From Clostridium sp. UBA699 (GTDB lineage Bacteria; Bacillota; Clostridia; Clostridiales; Clostridiaceae): a stretch of DNA of 64,000 nt. Where the stretch lies: the NCBI GenBank assembly GCA_002298915.1, contig DBML01000001.1, positions 247,638-311,637 on the forward strand. The letters run 5' to 3'. Made by a program: the position numbers and the translations under genes. Under the pieces are notes generated by a model, which worked only from the letters and a program-made list of their open reading frames with translations, had not been told where the DNA came from and made no database searches. Positions 50,515-58,007 of the stretch are shown in pieces. The first letter of the stretch is position 1; each line of letters starts with the position of its first letter.

Positions 50515-51510
50515 ATGGTCGGTGAGGAGCAGAAAACTGAAAGCAGTACAAAAATAAGGAAATACTTTCCTTTTGCAGCGGGGGCGATGATACTTCTGGT
50601 GATCGCTGCGCTCGTGCTCAAATTCGGATTGTCTGGAACTACTCAAAACGGGATATCGTATCCGGGCGGTACCGGCGGCACCGTGTCAGATACAGGAAAA
50701 AATGTCTCGGAGGGTGTATCAGATGGAGCTTCAACATCCCAGTCCGCTTCAGAAGTCACAAGCTCGGATGCCAAATTCGACATATCCAAGATAATATATA
50801 CCGGCAACATCAGCCTTTACACTGAGGACTACAAGGGCGCCTTCGAAAAGGTCGGCGCGTATGCTGCAAGCATCGGCGGTTTTGTCGAGAACTCCAGCTC
50901 ATCCTATATTGACAAGGTTCAGAACACCACGGTGAATTCTGGATACATCACAATCAGGGTGCCCGCAGCAAAGTACCAGGAAGCCATGAAGGAGATCCAG
51001 AAATACGGCACAACTGTAAATGCAAGCACCAACAGCGCCAACATTTCCCAGCAGTACCAGGATATCAAGGGGCAGCTTGACAACCTGAAGATCGAGGAGG
51101 AAAGGCTCCAAGCCTACCTGGCAAAGGCAGAGAACATACAGGACCTGCTAGCCATCGAGAGGGAGCTCAACAGGGTAAGGACGGAGATAGACAGCCGCAC
51201 AACAATACTGAACAACTGGGACAAGGAGATTGCGTACTCCACGATCTACGTTTCTATCACAGAGAAGGAGCTTGCAACCAGCACTGTGAAGTCGCCTTTC
51301 TCGGAAATATTCCAGAAAATCAAGGAAGGCTTCATAGGCTCAATAAACATGATTCTGAACGTGATCGCCTGGCTGATCGTATTTACAGTAAGCCTCCTTC
51401 CATTCGCGGCGATAGCAGGCGCGGCATACTATGCTTACAGACGTTTCTTCAGGAGGAAGAAGCAGGATGATAAAGTAGAGGAAGGCGGGGAGAGCAATGA
51501 AAAGGGCTAG
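50515..51510 (+). CDS. DUF4349 membrane-anchored protein
   Basis: A 331-residue protein with an N-terminal membrane helix (AAGAMILLVIAALVLKFG), a Ser/Gly/Thr-rich linker, a DUF4349 domain (YTGNISLYTEDYKGAFEKVG, then AYAASIGGFVENSSSSY) with a coiled coil (residues about 170-230), a C-terminal membrane hairpin (ILNVIAWLIVFTVSLLPFAA) and a basic/acidic tail. Probably an envelope protein of unknown role. GGGAGGG precedes the ATG. It overlaps the FMN-binding gene. Confidence 0.85.
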   Translation: MVGEEQKTESSTKIRKYFPFAAGAMILLVIAALVLKFGLSGTTQNGISYPGGTGGTVSDTGKNVSEGVSDGASTSQSASEVTSSDAKFDISKIIYTGNISLYTEDYKGAFEKVGAYAASIGGFVENSSSSYIDKVQNTTVNSGYITIRVPAAKYQEAMKEIQKYGTTVNASTNSANISQQYQDIKGQLDNLKIEEERLQAYLAKAENIQDLLAIERELNRVRTEIDSRTTILNNWDKEIAYSTIYVSITEKELATSTVKSPFSEIFQKIKEGFIGSINMILNVIAWLIVFTVSLLPFAAIAGAAYYAYRRFFRRKKQDDKVEEGGESNEKG

Positions 51511-51949
51511 GAGCTTATGCTTCCTCTTCTCAGCAGTTCTGTCCGCAGCGGTTCTTGTAGGCTGCGCATCCGACGTACCGGGCAACACAACTAACACCAC
51601 GACCGACACCACTACAGACGGCGCTTCGGGAAACACCGGCGGAGGCACAGACGACAGCGGCACCTCAGGAACGCAAAACAAGTATGCCGACGGGGTTTAC
51701 GACGGGAGAGGCACGGGAAAAGAGGAGGGAATCCTGGTTCACGTAACGATAAAGGACGGCAAGATAACTGACATAGAAGTTATTGACTGTCACGACACTC
51801 CGGACTACTTCGAAGATGCGGCGGCAGGGGTAATTCCGGACATAATCGAAGCACAATCGACGGACGTGGAGGCTGTGTCCAGCGCGACATACAGTTCAAA
51901 AGGGATAATCCAGGCTGTCCAGGATGCCCTATCGAAAGCGGAGATATAA
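51497..51949 (+). CDS. FMN-binding domain lipoprotein
   Basis: A 150-residue lipoprotein. The signal peptide ends in the lipobox VLVGC; a Thr/Gly-rich spacer follows (residues 25-60). The C-terminal domain (YADGVYDGRGTGKEEGILVH, ending VEAVSSATYSSKGI) is an FMN_bind domain of the RnfG/NqrC type, where the SATYSS threonine would carry covalent FMN. It may take part in extracellular electron transfer. Flavinylation is inferred; no ApbE gene is in the window. Confidence 0.85.
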   Translation: MKRARSLCFLFSAVLSAAVLVGCASDVPGNTTNTTTDTTTDGASGNTGGGTDDSGTSGTQNKYADGVYDGRGTGKEEGILVHVTIKDGKITDIEVIDCHDTPDYFEDAAAGVIPDIIEAQSTDVEAVSSATYSSKGIIQAVQDALSKAEI

Positions 51950-51967
51950 GCTTATGCAGGTAACAGT

Positions 51968-51995
51968 TTGATTTTGTTAGAATATTCTGTATAAT
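51968..51995 (+). promoter_or_regulatory. Promoter of the 52-kb small gene
   Basis: TTGATT (51968-51973), 16 bases, TATAAT (51990-51995). Confidence 0.68.
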
Positions 51996-52036
51996 GGATA
52001 TTAAGATGATACTGGAAACAGAAAGGGGAGAATGGT

Positions 52037-52321
52037 ATGGACGGAGAATATTTTGAGGAGACTGTTGATAAGATAGATCAGCTGATAGGTTTCGAAGGTA
52101 ACATACTCGAGCTGTCAAAGGAGCTCCAGAAATTCGGCGTGGAGAACATCTACTACTTCAACAACTGGAGCGATATCATCAATGAAGGCAACTTCGTTGC
52201 CGATTTCGACGATCGTGGAGACATACACGTCGACGTCTACTTTGATGTGGTCCATCATGCTGGGCACAACGAGCTTACCAAGGAATCCATAATCGCTGTC
52301 ACCGACGTCAGGATAATTTAA
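52037..52321 (+). CDS. Small conserved-looking acidic protein
   Basis: A 94-residue acidic soluble protein (FEETVDKIDQLIGFEGNILE, then NEGNFVADFDDRGDIHVDVY). It is bounded by its own promoter and a strong terminator, and AGGGGAG precedes the ATG, so it is probably a real monocistronic gene. I do not recognise a family; no catalytic motif is visible. Confidence 0.65.
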   Translation: MDGEYFEETVDKIDQLIGFEGNILELSKELQKFGVENIYYFNNWSDIINEGNFVADFDDRGDIHVDVYFDVVHHAGHNELTKESIIAVTDVRII

Positions 52322-52361
52322 AAAAATGCTTCTGCCTTTGTAACGGGGCAGAAGCATTTTT
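52322..52361 (+). terminator. Strong intrinsic terminator
   Basis: A perfect 15-bp stem: the 5' arm at 52322-52336 (AAAAATGCTTCTGCC) pairs with 52347-52361; the arms include A5/T5 ends, so it can work on both strands. Confidence 0.92.
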
Positions 52362-52438
52362 ATTGACTGCAATTGTTAAAATTTTGATTAACCTGTGGTA
52401 AGATAAATATAAGAAGACTATGAGGCGGTGAGACATAA

Positions 52439-52789
52439 GTGGAATTTAAATTCTTGAAGATCGAGACATACATCCCTATAGAATATCTGAATGTATTAAG
52501 GGAAGAGCTGAACAGAACGGGGGCTCTGTCGATCGACTCTAGCTATGACTATGTGATGGCGGTATCGAAGGTCACCGGATCTTGGCGGCCGCTGGAAGGC
52601 TCCAGCCCTTTCGAAGGAGAGACAGGAAAGTTATGCGAAGCCGAGGAATGCAAGGTGGAATTCTGCTGCCGTGCCGAACTCATGGAGAAAGCTGTGGGTG
52701 CAATTAAAAAGGTCCACCCTTACGAGGTGCCTGTCATAAACGTGATTCCGACATTGAATGATTTGATATTAAAAATGAAAGGGAGATGA
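52439..52789 (+). CDS. Stand-alone NIF3 insert-like (YqfO/CutA-fold) protein
   Basis: A 116-residue protein whose pattern (KIETYIPIEYLNVLREEL, WRPLEGSSPFEGETGKL, IKKVHPYEVPVINVIP) matches the PII/CutA-like domain inserted in YqfO/NIF3 proteins. Here it stands alone. It starts with GTG, with GAGGCGGTGA upstream. It lies six bases before the ADP-ribosylglycohydrolase gene. Function unknown; a regulatory trimer is possible. Confidence 0.78.
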   Translation: MEFKFLKIETYIPIEYLNVLREELNRTGALSIDSSYDYVMAVSKVTGSWRPLEGSSPFEGETGKLCEAEECKVEFCCRAELMEKAVGAIKKVHPYEVPVINVIPTLNDLILKMKGR

Positions 52790-52794
52790 AATGC

Positions 52795-53577
52795 ATGCTG
52801 GGAGCAATAGCCGGTGATGTGGTCGGTTCCATATACGAATGGGACAACGTCAGGTCAAAAAAATTCGAGATGTTTTCTTCAAAATCAAGATTCACCGATG
52901 ATTCGGTGCTTACGATCGCCACAATGGATGCCGTACTTAACGGGAAAGCCTTCGACGCCTCATATAAGGAGTGGTTCAGGAAATATCCTGACGCCGGTTT
53001 CAGCGGAAACTTCAAGAAATGGGCAATGTCCGATGAGCTCGGGCCCTACAACAGCTTCGGAAACGGCTCTGCAATGAGGATCAGCCCAGTAGGCTATTAT
53101 TACTGCACCCTCGAAGAGGTGCTGTTCACAGCTGGGGAGAGCGCTGCTGTAACTCACAACCACCCTGAGGGGATAAAGGGAGCGAAGGCTACCGCCGCCT
53201 CAATTTACCTTGCGAAAAACGGGGCTTCCAAAAAAGAGATAAAAGACTACGTGGAAGGCACCTTCGGGTACAATCTGAGCGAGGGGATAGACAGCATAAG
53301 GAAATGGTACAGCTATGACGTATCCTGCCAGGGAAGCGTGCCTGAGGCGATAGTCAGCTTCCTGGACTCGGAAGACTACGAGGACGCAGTGAGAAATGCC
53401 GTCTCCATAGGAGGGGACAGCGATACGATCGCATGCATAACAGGAGGCCTCGCGGAGGCATACTACAAGGAGATTCCCGAACATATTACAGAGAAGGTCA
53501 TGGGCCTCCTGACAGAGGATATGAAAGAAGTAATGCAGAAATTTTATGATGAGGTATACAAAAGATGGATGAAGTAA
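52795..53577 (+). CDS. ADP-ribosylglycohydrolase family protein
   Basis: A 260-residue DraG/ARH-type hydrolase that would remove ADP-ribose from proteins, nucleic acids or small molecules. The metal-binding motifs are FTDDSVLTIA near residue 37 and GGDSDTIACITGGLAEAYY near the C terminus. The ATG at 52795, nine bases after GGGAG, is preferred to the ATG at 52786. The stop overlaps the next gene by 13 bases. No matching ADP-ribosyltransferase was seen nearby. Confidence 0.9.
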   Translation: MLGAIAGDVVGSIYEWDNVRSKKFEMFSSKSRFTDDSVLTIATMDAVLNGKAFDASYKEWFRKYPDAGFSGNFKKWAMSDELGPYNSFGNGSAMRISPVGYYYCTLEEVLFTAGESAAVTHNHPEGIKGAKATAASIYLAKNGASKKEIKDYVEGTFGYNLSEGIDSIRKWYSYDVSCQGSVPEAIVSFLDSEDYEDAVRNAVSIGGDSDTIACITGGLAEAYYKEIPEHITEKVMGLLTEDMKEVMQKFYDEVYKRWMK

Positions 53578-54191
53578 AAAATATCAACAGCTTTGAAGGG
53601 ATGGACGCCGAGCAGATCTGGAGGGAGCTTTACAACAAGGAACTTAGCAGCAAGAAGGCAATCCTTGAGTACATAGACCTTTCAGGGAAGCTTAAGAAGC
53701 AGAATGCAAGCGAAGCACAGCTGGAACAAACCTACAACTTCATATACGGGAAAATCGAAGCGATGAAGGAAGCCATAAAGCCCAACACTGCTTTGTTTCT
53801 TAAAAACCGCCTGAAGTCTCAGCTTGGTAAATATGCAGCTGAAAAGGATCCGGCCGAGAGAAACGAATTCATAGAATTTTTCAAGCTAGCCTATCCCGAG
53901 AACCAGAGAAGGAAGGATTTCACCTGGGTTCTTCAGGATATAAGGAACATATCCGAGGAGCAGGCCTGGAATACGCTAACCTATATAAACAGGGAGTGCC
54001 TGAGCGGGAGCTTAAGCTTAAGCAACCCTCAGAAGAAGGAGATAATCAGGGTGATAGAACTCACTGTAAGGCGGAACAACCTTAAGTACGTAAACAAAGT
54101 GAGGAGCCTAAACCCGCTTGCAGACATTCTTAACATAAGGATACTCAAAGTGGGCGGCAATTACAGGGTCGTGGACAGCAGGCAGCGCTGA
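53565..54191 (+). CDS. Hypothetical protein linked to the ADP-ribosylglycohydrolase
   Basis: A 208-residue charged, mostly helical protein (AEQIWRELYNKELSSKKAIL, then QLEQTYNFIYGKIEAMKEAI) with no recognised motif. It overlaps the preceding gene, so the two are co-expressed. The family is unknown to me. Confidence 0.65.
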   Translation: MDEVKNINSFEGMDAEQIWRELYNKELSSKKAILEYIDLSGKLKKQNASEAQLEQTYNFIYGKIEAMKEAIKPNTALFLKNRLKSQLGKYAAEKDPAERNEFIEFFKLAYPENQRRKDFTWVLQDIRNISEEQAWNTLTYINRECLSGSLSLSNPQKKEIIRVIELTVRRNNLKYVNKVRSLNPLADILNIRILKVGGNYRVVDSRQR

Positions 54192-54252
54192 AGTTAAAAT
54201 TGTGCAATAGCTGCAATATTGGCGGCATTTCAAGGGTTATTCTCCTCTTGTG

Positions 54253-54342
54253 ACTTGCAAATGAAAGATATAATTCACAAAACTTGCAAAACCCCGAAAT
54301 AATAATTTTTTTCTTGCATTTTCGCGTTTGCGGTGCAATAAT
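54253..54342 (+). promoter_or_regulatory. pckA promoter region with direct repeats
   Basis: TTGCAT (54314-54319), 17 bases, AATAAT (54337-54342), with TG before the -10. Upstream, ACTTGCAAA occurs twice (54253-54261 and 54282-54290), 29 bases apart and about three helical turns, a likely site for a dimeric regulator of gluconeogenesis. The regulator is unknown. Confidence 0.65.
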
Positions 54343-54375
54343 AAGGTTAATAAAGTTTTGCGGGAGGAAGCAAAG

Positions 54376-55920
54376 ATGTTACAAACAAGCGAGAGGGTAT
54401 ACAGGAATCTGTCAGTAACACAGCTTATAGAGCATTCCATCAGAAGAGGGGAAGGCGTGCTTTCTGAAAGGGGTGCTCTTGTTGTTGACACCGGGAAGTA
54501 CACAGGAAGATCTCCCAAAGACAGGTTCATTGTCCGACAGAAAAGCATAGAGGACAAGATTTTCTGGGGCAAGAGAAATGTTCCGGTCGAAGAAAAGGTT
54601 TTCGAAAGGCTGTACGGGAAAGTGAAGGAGTACCTTTCTGACAAGCCTCTGTACGTGTTTGACGGCTATGTTGGCTCCAAAAAAGAATACAGGCAGCCGC
54701 TGACTGTGATTTGCGAGCAGGCGAGTTCGGCTCTCTTTGCAAACCAGATGTTCATAAGGCCAGATGCAGATGAAACCGGTGATTTTGAAGCTGGATACAC
54801 CGTAATAGCAGCGCCGGGCTTCAAATCGGAAGGAATCAAAGACGGTGTCAACTCGGAGGCCTTCATCATAATCAACATCGACGAAAAGGTCATACTTATC
54901 GGGGGAACAGCCTATAAAGGGGAGATAAAAAAAGCAGTCTTCACGATGATGAATTTCCTTCTGCCGATGAAAGGAGTCATGCCTATGCACTGCTCCGCAA
55001 ATATCGGGCCTGATGGGAGAACAGCCGTTTTTTTCGGACTTTCGGGAACAGGAAAAACTACCCTTTCAGCGGATCCTGCACGGAAGCTTATAGGCGATGA
55101 CGAACACGGCTGGTGCGACGAGGGGATCTTCAACTTTGAAGGAGGCTGCTACGCCAAGGTAATAAAGCTTAACAGGGATAAGGAAAAGGAGATATACAAC
55201 GCTGTCAGGTTCGGAACAGTCCTTGAAAACGTAGCCGTCAAGGAGGACGGAAGCTGCAACTTCGACGACGGGACAAAGACTGAGAACACAAGGGCTGCTT
55301 ACCCTATACATCACATTGACAACGTTGAGGAAAACGGGCAGGGAGGCAATCCCGATACCATAATTTTCCTGACAGCCGACGCCTTCGGAGTGATGCCTCC
55401 GGTAAGCAAGCTAAGCACGGAGGCGGCGATGTACCATTTCATGTCAGGCTTCACAAGCAAGGTGGCAGGCACCGAAAGGGGCATAAGCGAGCCGGTATCC
55501 ACATTCTCCGCCTGCTTCGGAGAGCCCTTCATGCTGATGAATCCTGTAGTCTACGCAGAGCTCCTGGGAAAGAAAATCCGCCAGAACAATACAGAAGTTT
55601 ACATGCTCAACACTGGCTGGCTAAGCGGCGGCTATGGCAAGGGAGACAGGATAAAGCTCAAGCATACCAGGGCTGCTGTCAATGCAATCCTTAGCGGCGA
55701 GCTGAGGTGTGCCGAATATTATGAACACCCCGTGTTAGGCGTCAAAATTCCTAAAAAATGCAGCGGTATCCCAGAAGAGATACTCGATCCAAGGAGCACA
55801 TGGAAGGACAAGGAGCTTTACGACGCAAAAGCATTGGAGCTGGCAGAAAGGTTCAGAATGAATTTCAAGAGGTTCAGCAGTGTTCCGAAGAGCATAATCG
55901 AAGCAGGGCCTAGAGCATAA
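54376..55920 (+). CDS. pckA: Phosphoenolpyruvate carboxykinase (ATP)
   Basis: A 514-residue enzyme that converts oxaloacetate and ATP to phosphoenolpyruvate. The kinase P-loop is GLSGTGKTTLSAD and the Mg site is LIGDDEHGWCDEG; TGRSPKDRF is the substrate signature. GGGAGG precedes the ATG at 54376; a longer frame from 54328 runs through the promoter. With citrate synthase nearby it links the C4 acids to glycolysis, either for gluconeogenesis or fermentative CO2 fixation. Confidence 0.95.
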   Translation: MLQTSERVYRNLSVTQLIEHSIRRGEGVLSERGALVVDTGKYTGRSPKDRFIVRQKSIEDKIFWGKRNVPVEEKVFERLYGKVKEYLSDKPLYVFDGYVGSKKEYRQPLTVICEQASSALFANQMFIRPDADETGDFEAGYTVIAAPGFKSEGIKDGVNSEAFIIINIDEKVILIGGTAYKGEIKKAVFTMMNFLLPMKGVMPMHCSANIGPDGRTAVFFGLSGTGKTTLSADPARKLIGDDEHGWCDEGIFNFEGGCYAKVIKLNRDKEKEIYNAVRFGTVLENVAVKEDGSCNFDDGTKTENTRAAYPIHHIDNVEENGQGGNPDTIIFLTADAFGVMPPVSKLSTEAAMYHFMSGFTSKVAGTERGISEPVSTFSACFGEPFMLMNPVVYAELLGKKIRQNNTEVYMLNTGWLSGGYGKGDRIKLKHTRAAVNAILSGELRCAEYYEHPVLGVKIPKKCSGIPEEILDPRSTWKDKELYDAKALELAERFRMNFKRFSSVPKSIIEAGPRA

Positions 55921-55930
55921 TCAAGCAGGC

Positions 55931-55961
55931 AAAAAGCGGTTTTTCAAAAACCGCTTTTTTT
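55931..55961 (+). terminator. Intrinsic terminator after pckA
   Basis: AAAAAGCGGTTTTT pairs with AAAAACCGCTTTTT around a single C, followed by more T; it can act on both strands. Confidence 0.92.
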
Positions 55962-55981
55962 ACCAATATTATTTCAAAAAA

Positions 55982-56010
55982 TTGACTTATAAATGCCGTA
56001 ATGATAATAT
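55982..56010 (+). promoter_or_regulatory. Probable promoter of the bactofilin-like gene
   Basis: TTGACT (55982-55987), 17 bases, TAATAT (56005-56010); an overlapping GATAAT is at a shorter spacing. Confidence 0.55.
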
Positions 56011-56070
56011 TAGAATGTCAAGAAAATTCAAAAAACAACTAAATGATAACTATGACAAGGGGGAATTTTC

Positions 56071-57270
56071 ATGTCTTCAAAAATTTTAAAAAGATGCGGA
56101 ATCACAACATTATTTCTTTTTCTCTTCGTATTCATGTCGGCTGTACTTCCATCAAGGAGCTTTTCGGTTTCTGGTGCCACCTTCCAGCCTGGCTCCGGCA
56201 CGCTTCAAGCGGGGCAGACGGTTGACGGCACGGTAGTTTTTTCAGGTGATGTCATCCAGATTGACGGTACTGTAGAGGGGACTGCCTTTGCGTTCGGGCA
56301 GGATGTAAGGGTAAACGGGACAATCAACGGAGACCTGGTGGTTGCGGCCCAGAATATCCAGATCAACGGACAGGTCAACGGAAACATATACGCAGCCGGA
56401 CAGTATCTGAATCTCGGAACTAAGACGAACTGGGACGTATTCGTTGGCGGCCAGGATGTCAAGATATCCAAGGATGCTGCAATAGGGCGAGACCTGTTTG
56501 CTGCAGGTGCAACCATAGTGCATGACGGAAAGGTTCAGAGAAGGTTTTCCGCTTCTGGCTCAGACATAAGCATCGGAGGGTTTATAGGGCAGGATGCTGT
56601 CCTTGATGCAGACAAAATCAACATCCTAAGCGGATCCAGCATAAAGGGGAACCTGGACTACACCAGCTCGAACAAGGCAAACATCGCCTCGGGCTCTGTT
56701 ATCGAAGGCAATACAAACTGGGAGTACAGGCAGCCTGCGGAGTCAACTCAAAACACAATAATGAATTCATGGCAGAGCATTGCTTTGAGCATAGTAAGCG
56801 CGCTGATCGTTTGGCTGATAATGAGGTTCTGGCGTCCTGAATTCTGGAACAGGAATTCTAAGCCAATAATCGAGAAACCGTTCAAGGCGCTTGGAGCAGG
56901 TGCTCTCGCGCTGATCGTTACGCCGATAGTCGCAATCCTTCTTCTGGTAACTGTGGTAGGGGTTCCGGTAGGCATAATCCTGGGTATCGCTTACGGAGTT
57001 GCAATCTATCTTTCTAAGATAGTTGTGGCTTCAGCCTTCGGGTTCTGGATGGCCAAAAAATACAAGTGGGCTAACATGCACAAAGGTGTGTGGCCAGTTC
57101 TGCTAGCACTCATCGTGCTGGCTGTGCTCACCAACATCCCATATGTGGATTTCCTTGCAGGGCTGCTTATTGTGCTTGCAGGATTAGGAGCGCTTGTGCT
57201 GGCCAATATCCACTCGGAAAAACCAAAGGAGAACAAGGATATACAAGAGAATATAAGCTACGAAATCTAA
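56071..57270 (+). CDS. Membrane protein with bactofilin-like polymer-forming repeats
   Basis: A 399-residue protein with a signal peptide or N-terminal helix (residues 10-30), then a right-handed beta-helix of short repeats (VFSGDVIQIDGTVEGTAFAF, VRVNGTINGDLVVAAQNI, INGQVNGNIYAAG; residues about 45-215) like polymer-forming cytoskeletal proteins. The C-terminal half has about five membrane helices (SIALSIVSALIVWLIM to GLLIVLAGLGALVLA). Placing the bactofilin fold outside the cell on a membrane anchor suggests an envelope scaffold. A hairpin follows. Confidence 0.85.
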   Translation: MSSKILKRCGITTLFLFLFVFMSAVLPSRSFSVSGATFQPGSGTLQAGQTVDGTVVFSGDVIQIDGTVEGTAFAFGQDVRVNGTINGDLVVAAQNIQINGQVNGNIYAAGQYLNLGTKTNWDVFVGGQDVKISKDAAIGRDLFAAGATIVHDGKVQRRFSASGSDISIGGFIGQDAVLDADKINILSGSSIKGNLDYTSSNKANIASGSVIEGNTNWEYRQPAESTQNTIMNSWQSIALSIVSALIVWLIMRFWRPEFWNRNSKPIIEKPFKALGAGALALIVTPIVAILLLVTVVGVPVGIILGIAYGVAIYLSKIVVASAFGFWMAKKYKWANMHKGVWPVLLALIVLAVLTNIPYVDFLAGLLIVLAGLGALVLANIHSEKPKENKDIQENISYEI

Positions 57271-57275
57271 CACAA

Positions 57276-57311
57276 CGGGCTGGCTGCGGTTTTTTTTCCG
57301 AAGTCAGCCCG
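57276..57311 (+). terminator. Hairpin with T8 loop after the bactofilin-like gene
   Basis: CGGGCTG (57276-57282) pairs with CAGCCCG (57305-57311), with further CT/AG and CGG/CCG pairs around a loop of eight T. No T-run follows, so termination may be weak. Confidence 0.55.
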
Positions 57312-57341
57312 CTTGCATAAAAAAGATAGGGAGGGCTTGCT

Positions 57342-57563
57342 ATGGCTGAGATTCACGTAGACGTTAGAGGGCAGACATGCCCCGTTCCGCTGGTCGAAAT
57401 GAGGAAAGCAGTGAAGAAAGCGGTTGAAGGGGACATCATCGAAATCATAGGCACAAACGCTGCATCGAAGAAAGAGATACCGATGGCAGCGGACGCTCTG
57501 GAGCTCAAGGTTCTGAGCGTTGACGAAAATGCGGATTACTGGACTATCAAGATTCAGAAGTAA
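57342..57563 (+). CDS. TusA/SirA-family sulfur carrier
   Basis: A 73-residue TusA-like protein. The sulfur-carrying cysteine is in the family motif RGQTCPVPLVEMRKA (Cys about residue 13). It passes persulfide sulfur to partner proteins. It leads a cluster with DsrE, IscS-like and IscU-like genes. GGGAGGG precedes the start. Confidence 0.92.
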   Translation: MAEIHVDVRGQTCPVPLVEMRKAVKKAVEGDIIEIIGTNAASKKEIPMAADALELKVLSVDENADYWTIKIQK

Positions 57564-57575
57564 GGGGTGAGGGTA

Positions 57576-57994
57576 ATGGCTGAGAAAACCACGATCATAG
57601 TCCACAGCGGCGACCTCGACAAGATGTACAGCGCGCTGATAGTAGCCAACGGGTCTTTAGCTATGGGGATGGATGTCTCGCTCTATTTCACATTCTGGGG
57701 GCTCCTGAGGCTGAAGAAGGGGAGCCTTGAGAAGGGCCTTTGTCAAAAATGAATTTCCTCGGTCTCGGCAGGGCAATGATGAAGAACCGCATGAAAAAGG
57801 GCAATGTAGCTTCACTTGAAAAGCTGATGGCAGACTTCAAGGAGCTTGGAGGGAAAATCATAGCCTGCGAGATGACCATGGAGATCATGGGGGTCAAAAG
57901 GAGCGACCTCAGGGAGGACCTTATCGATGACTACGGAGCGGTAGGTACTTATATACAGGAGGCAAGGGAATCGAACATCACACTTCTTATCTGA
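57576..57994 (+). pseudogene. DsrE-family protein, broken by a single-base frameshift
   Basis: Two abutting frames together make one DsrE2-like sulfur-transfer protein. The first (57576 on) reads TTIIVHSGDLDKMYSALIVA and FTFWGLLRLKKGSLEKG, then leaves frame and stops at 57750. The second continues PLSKMNFLGLGRAMMK and ends DDYGAVGTYIQEA with the carrier cysteine in IIACEMTMEIMG. One extra base near 57736-57739 (for example a third C in GGCCTTTG) would restore about 140 residues. Either a sequencing error or a true mutation; no slippery heptamer typical of programmed shifting is obvious. Confidence 0.85.
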
Positions 57995-58007
57995 GGGAGG
58001 GGATAGC

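Noticed and set aside
57744..57752. Programmed -1 frameshift at CAAAAATGA in dsrE
   Set aside because: The A5 run is only weakly slippery and lies after the point where homology changes frame; no stimulatory hairpin or pseudoknot was seen nearby, so a one-base deletion is simpler.
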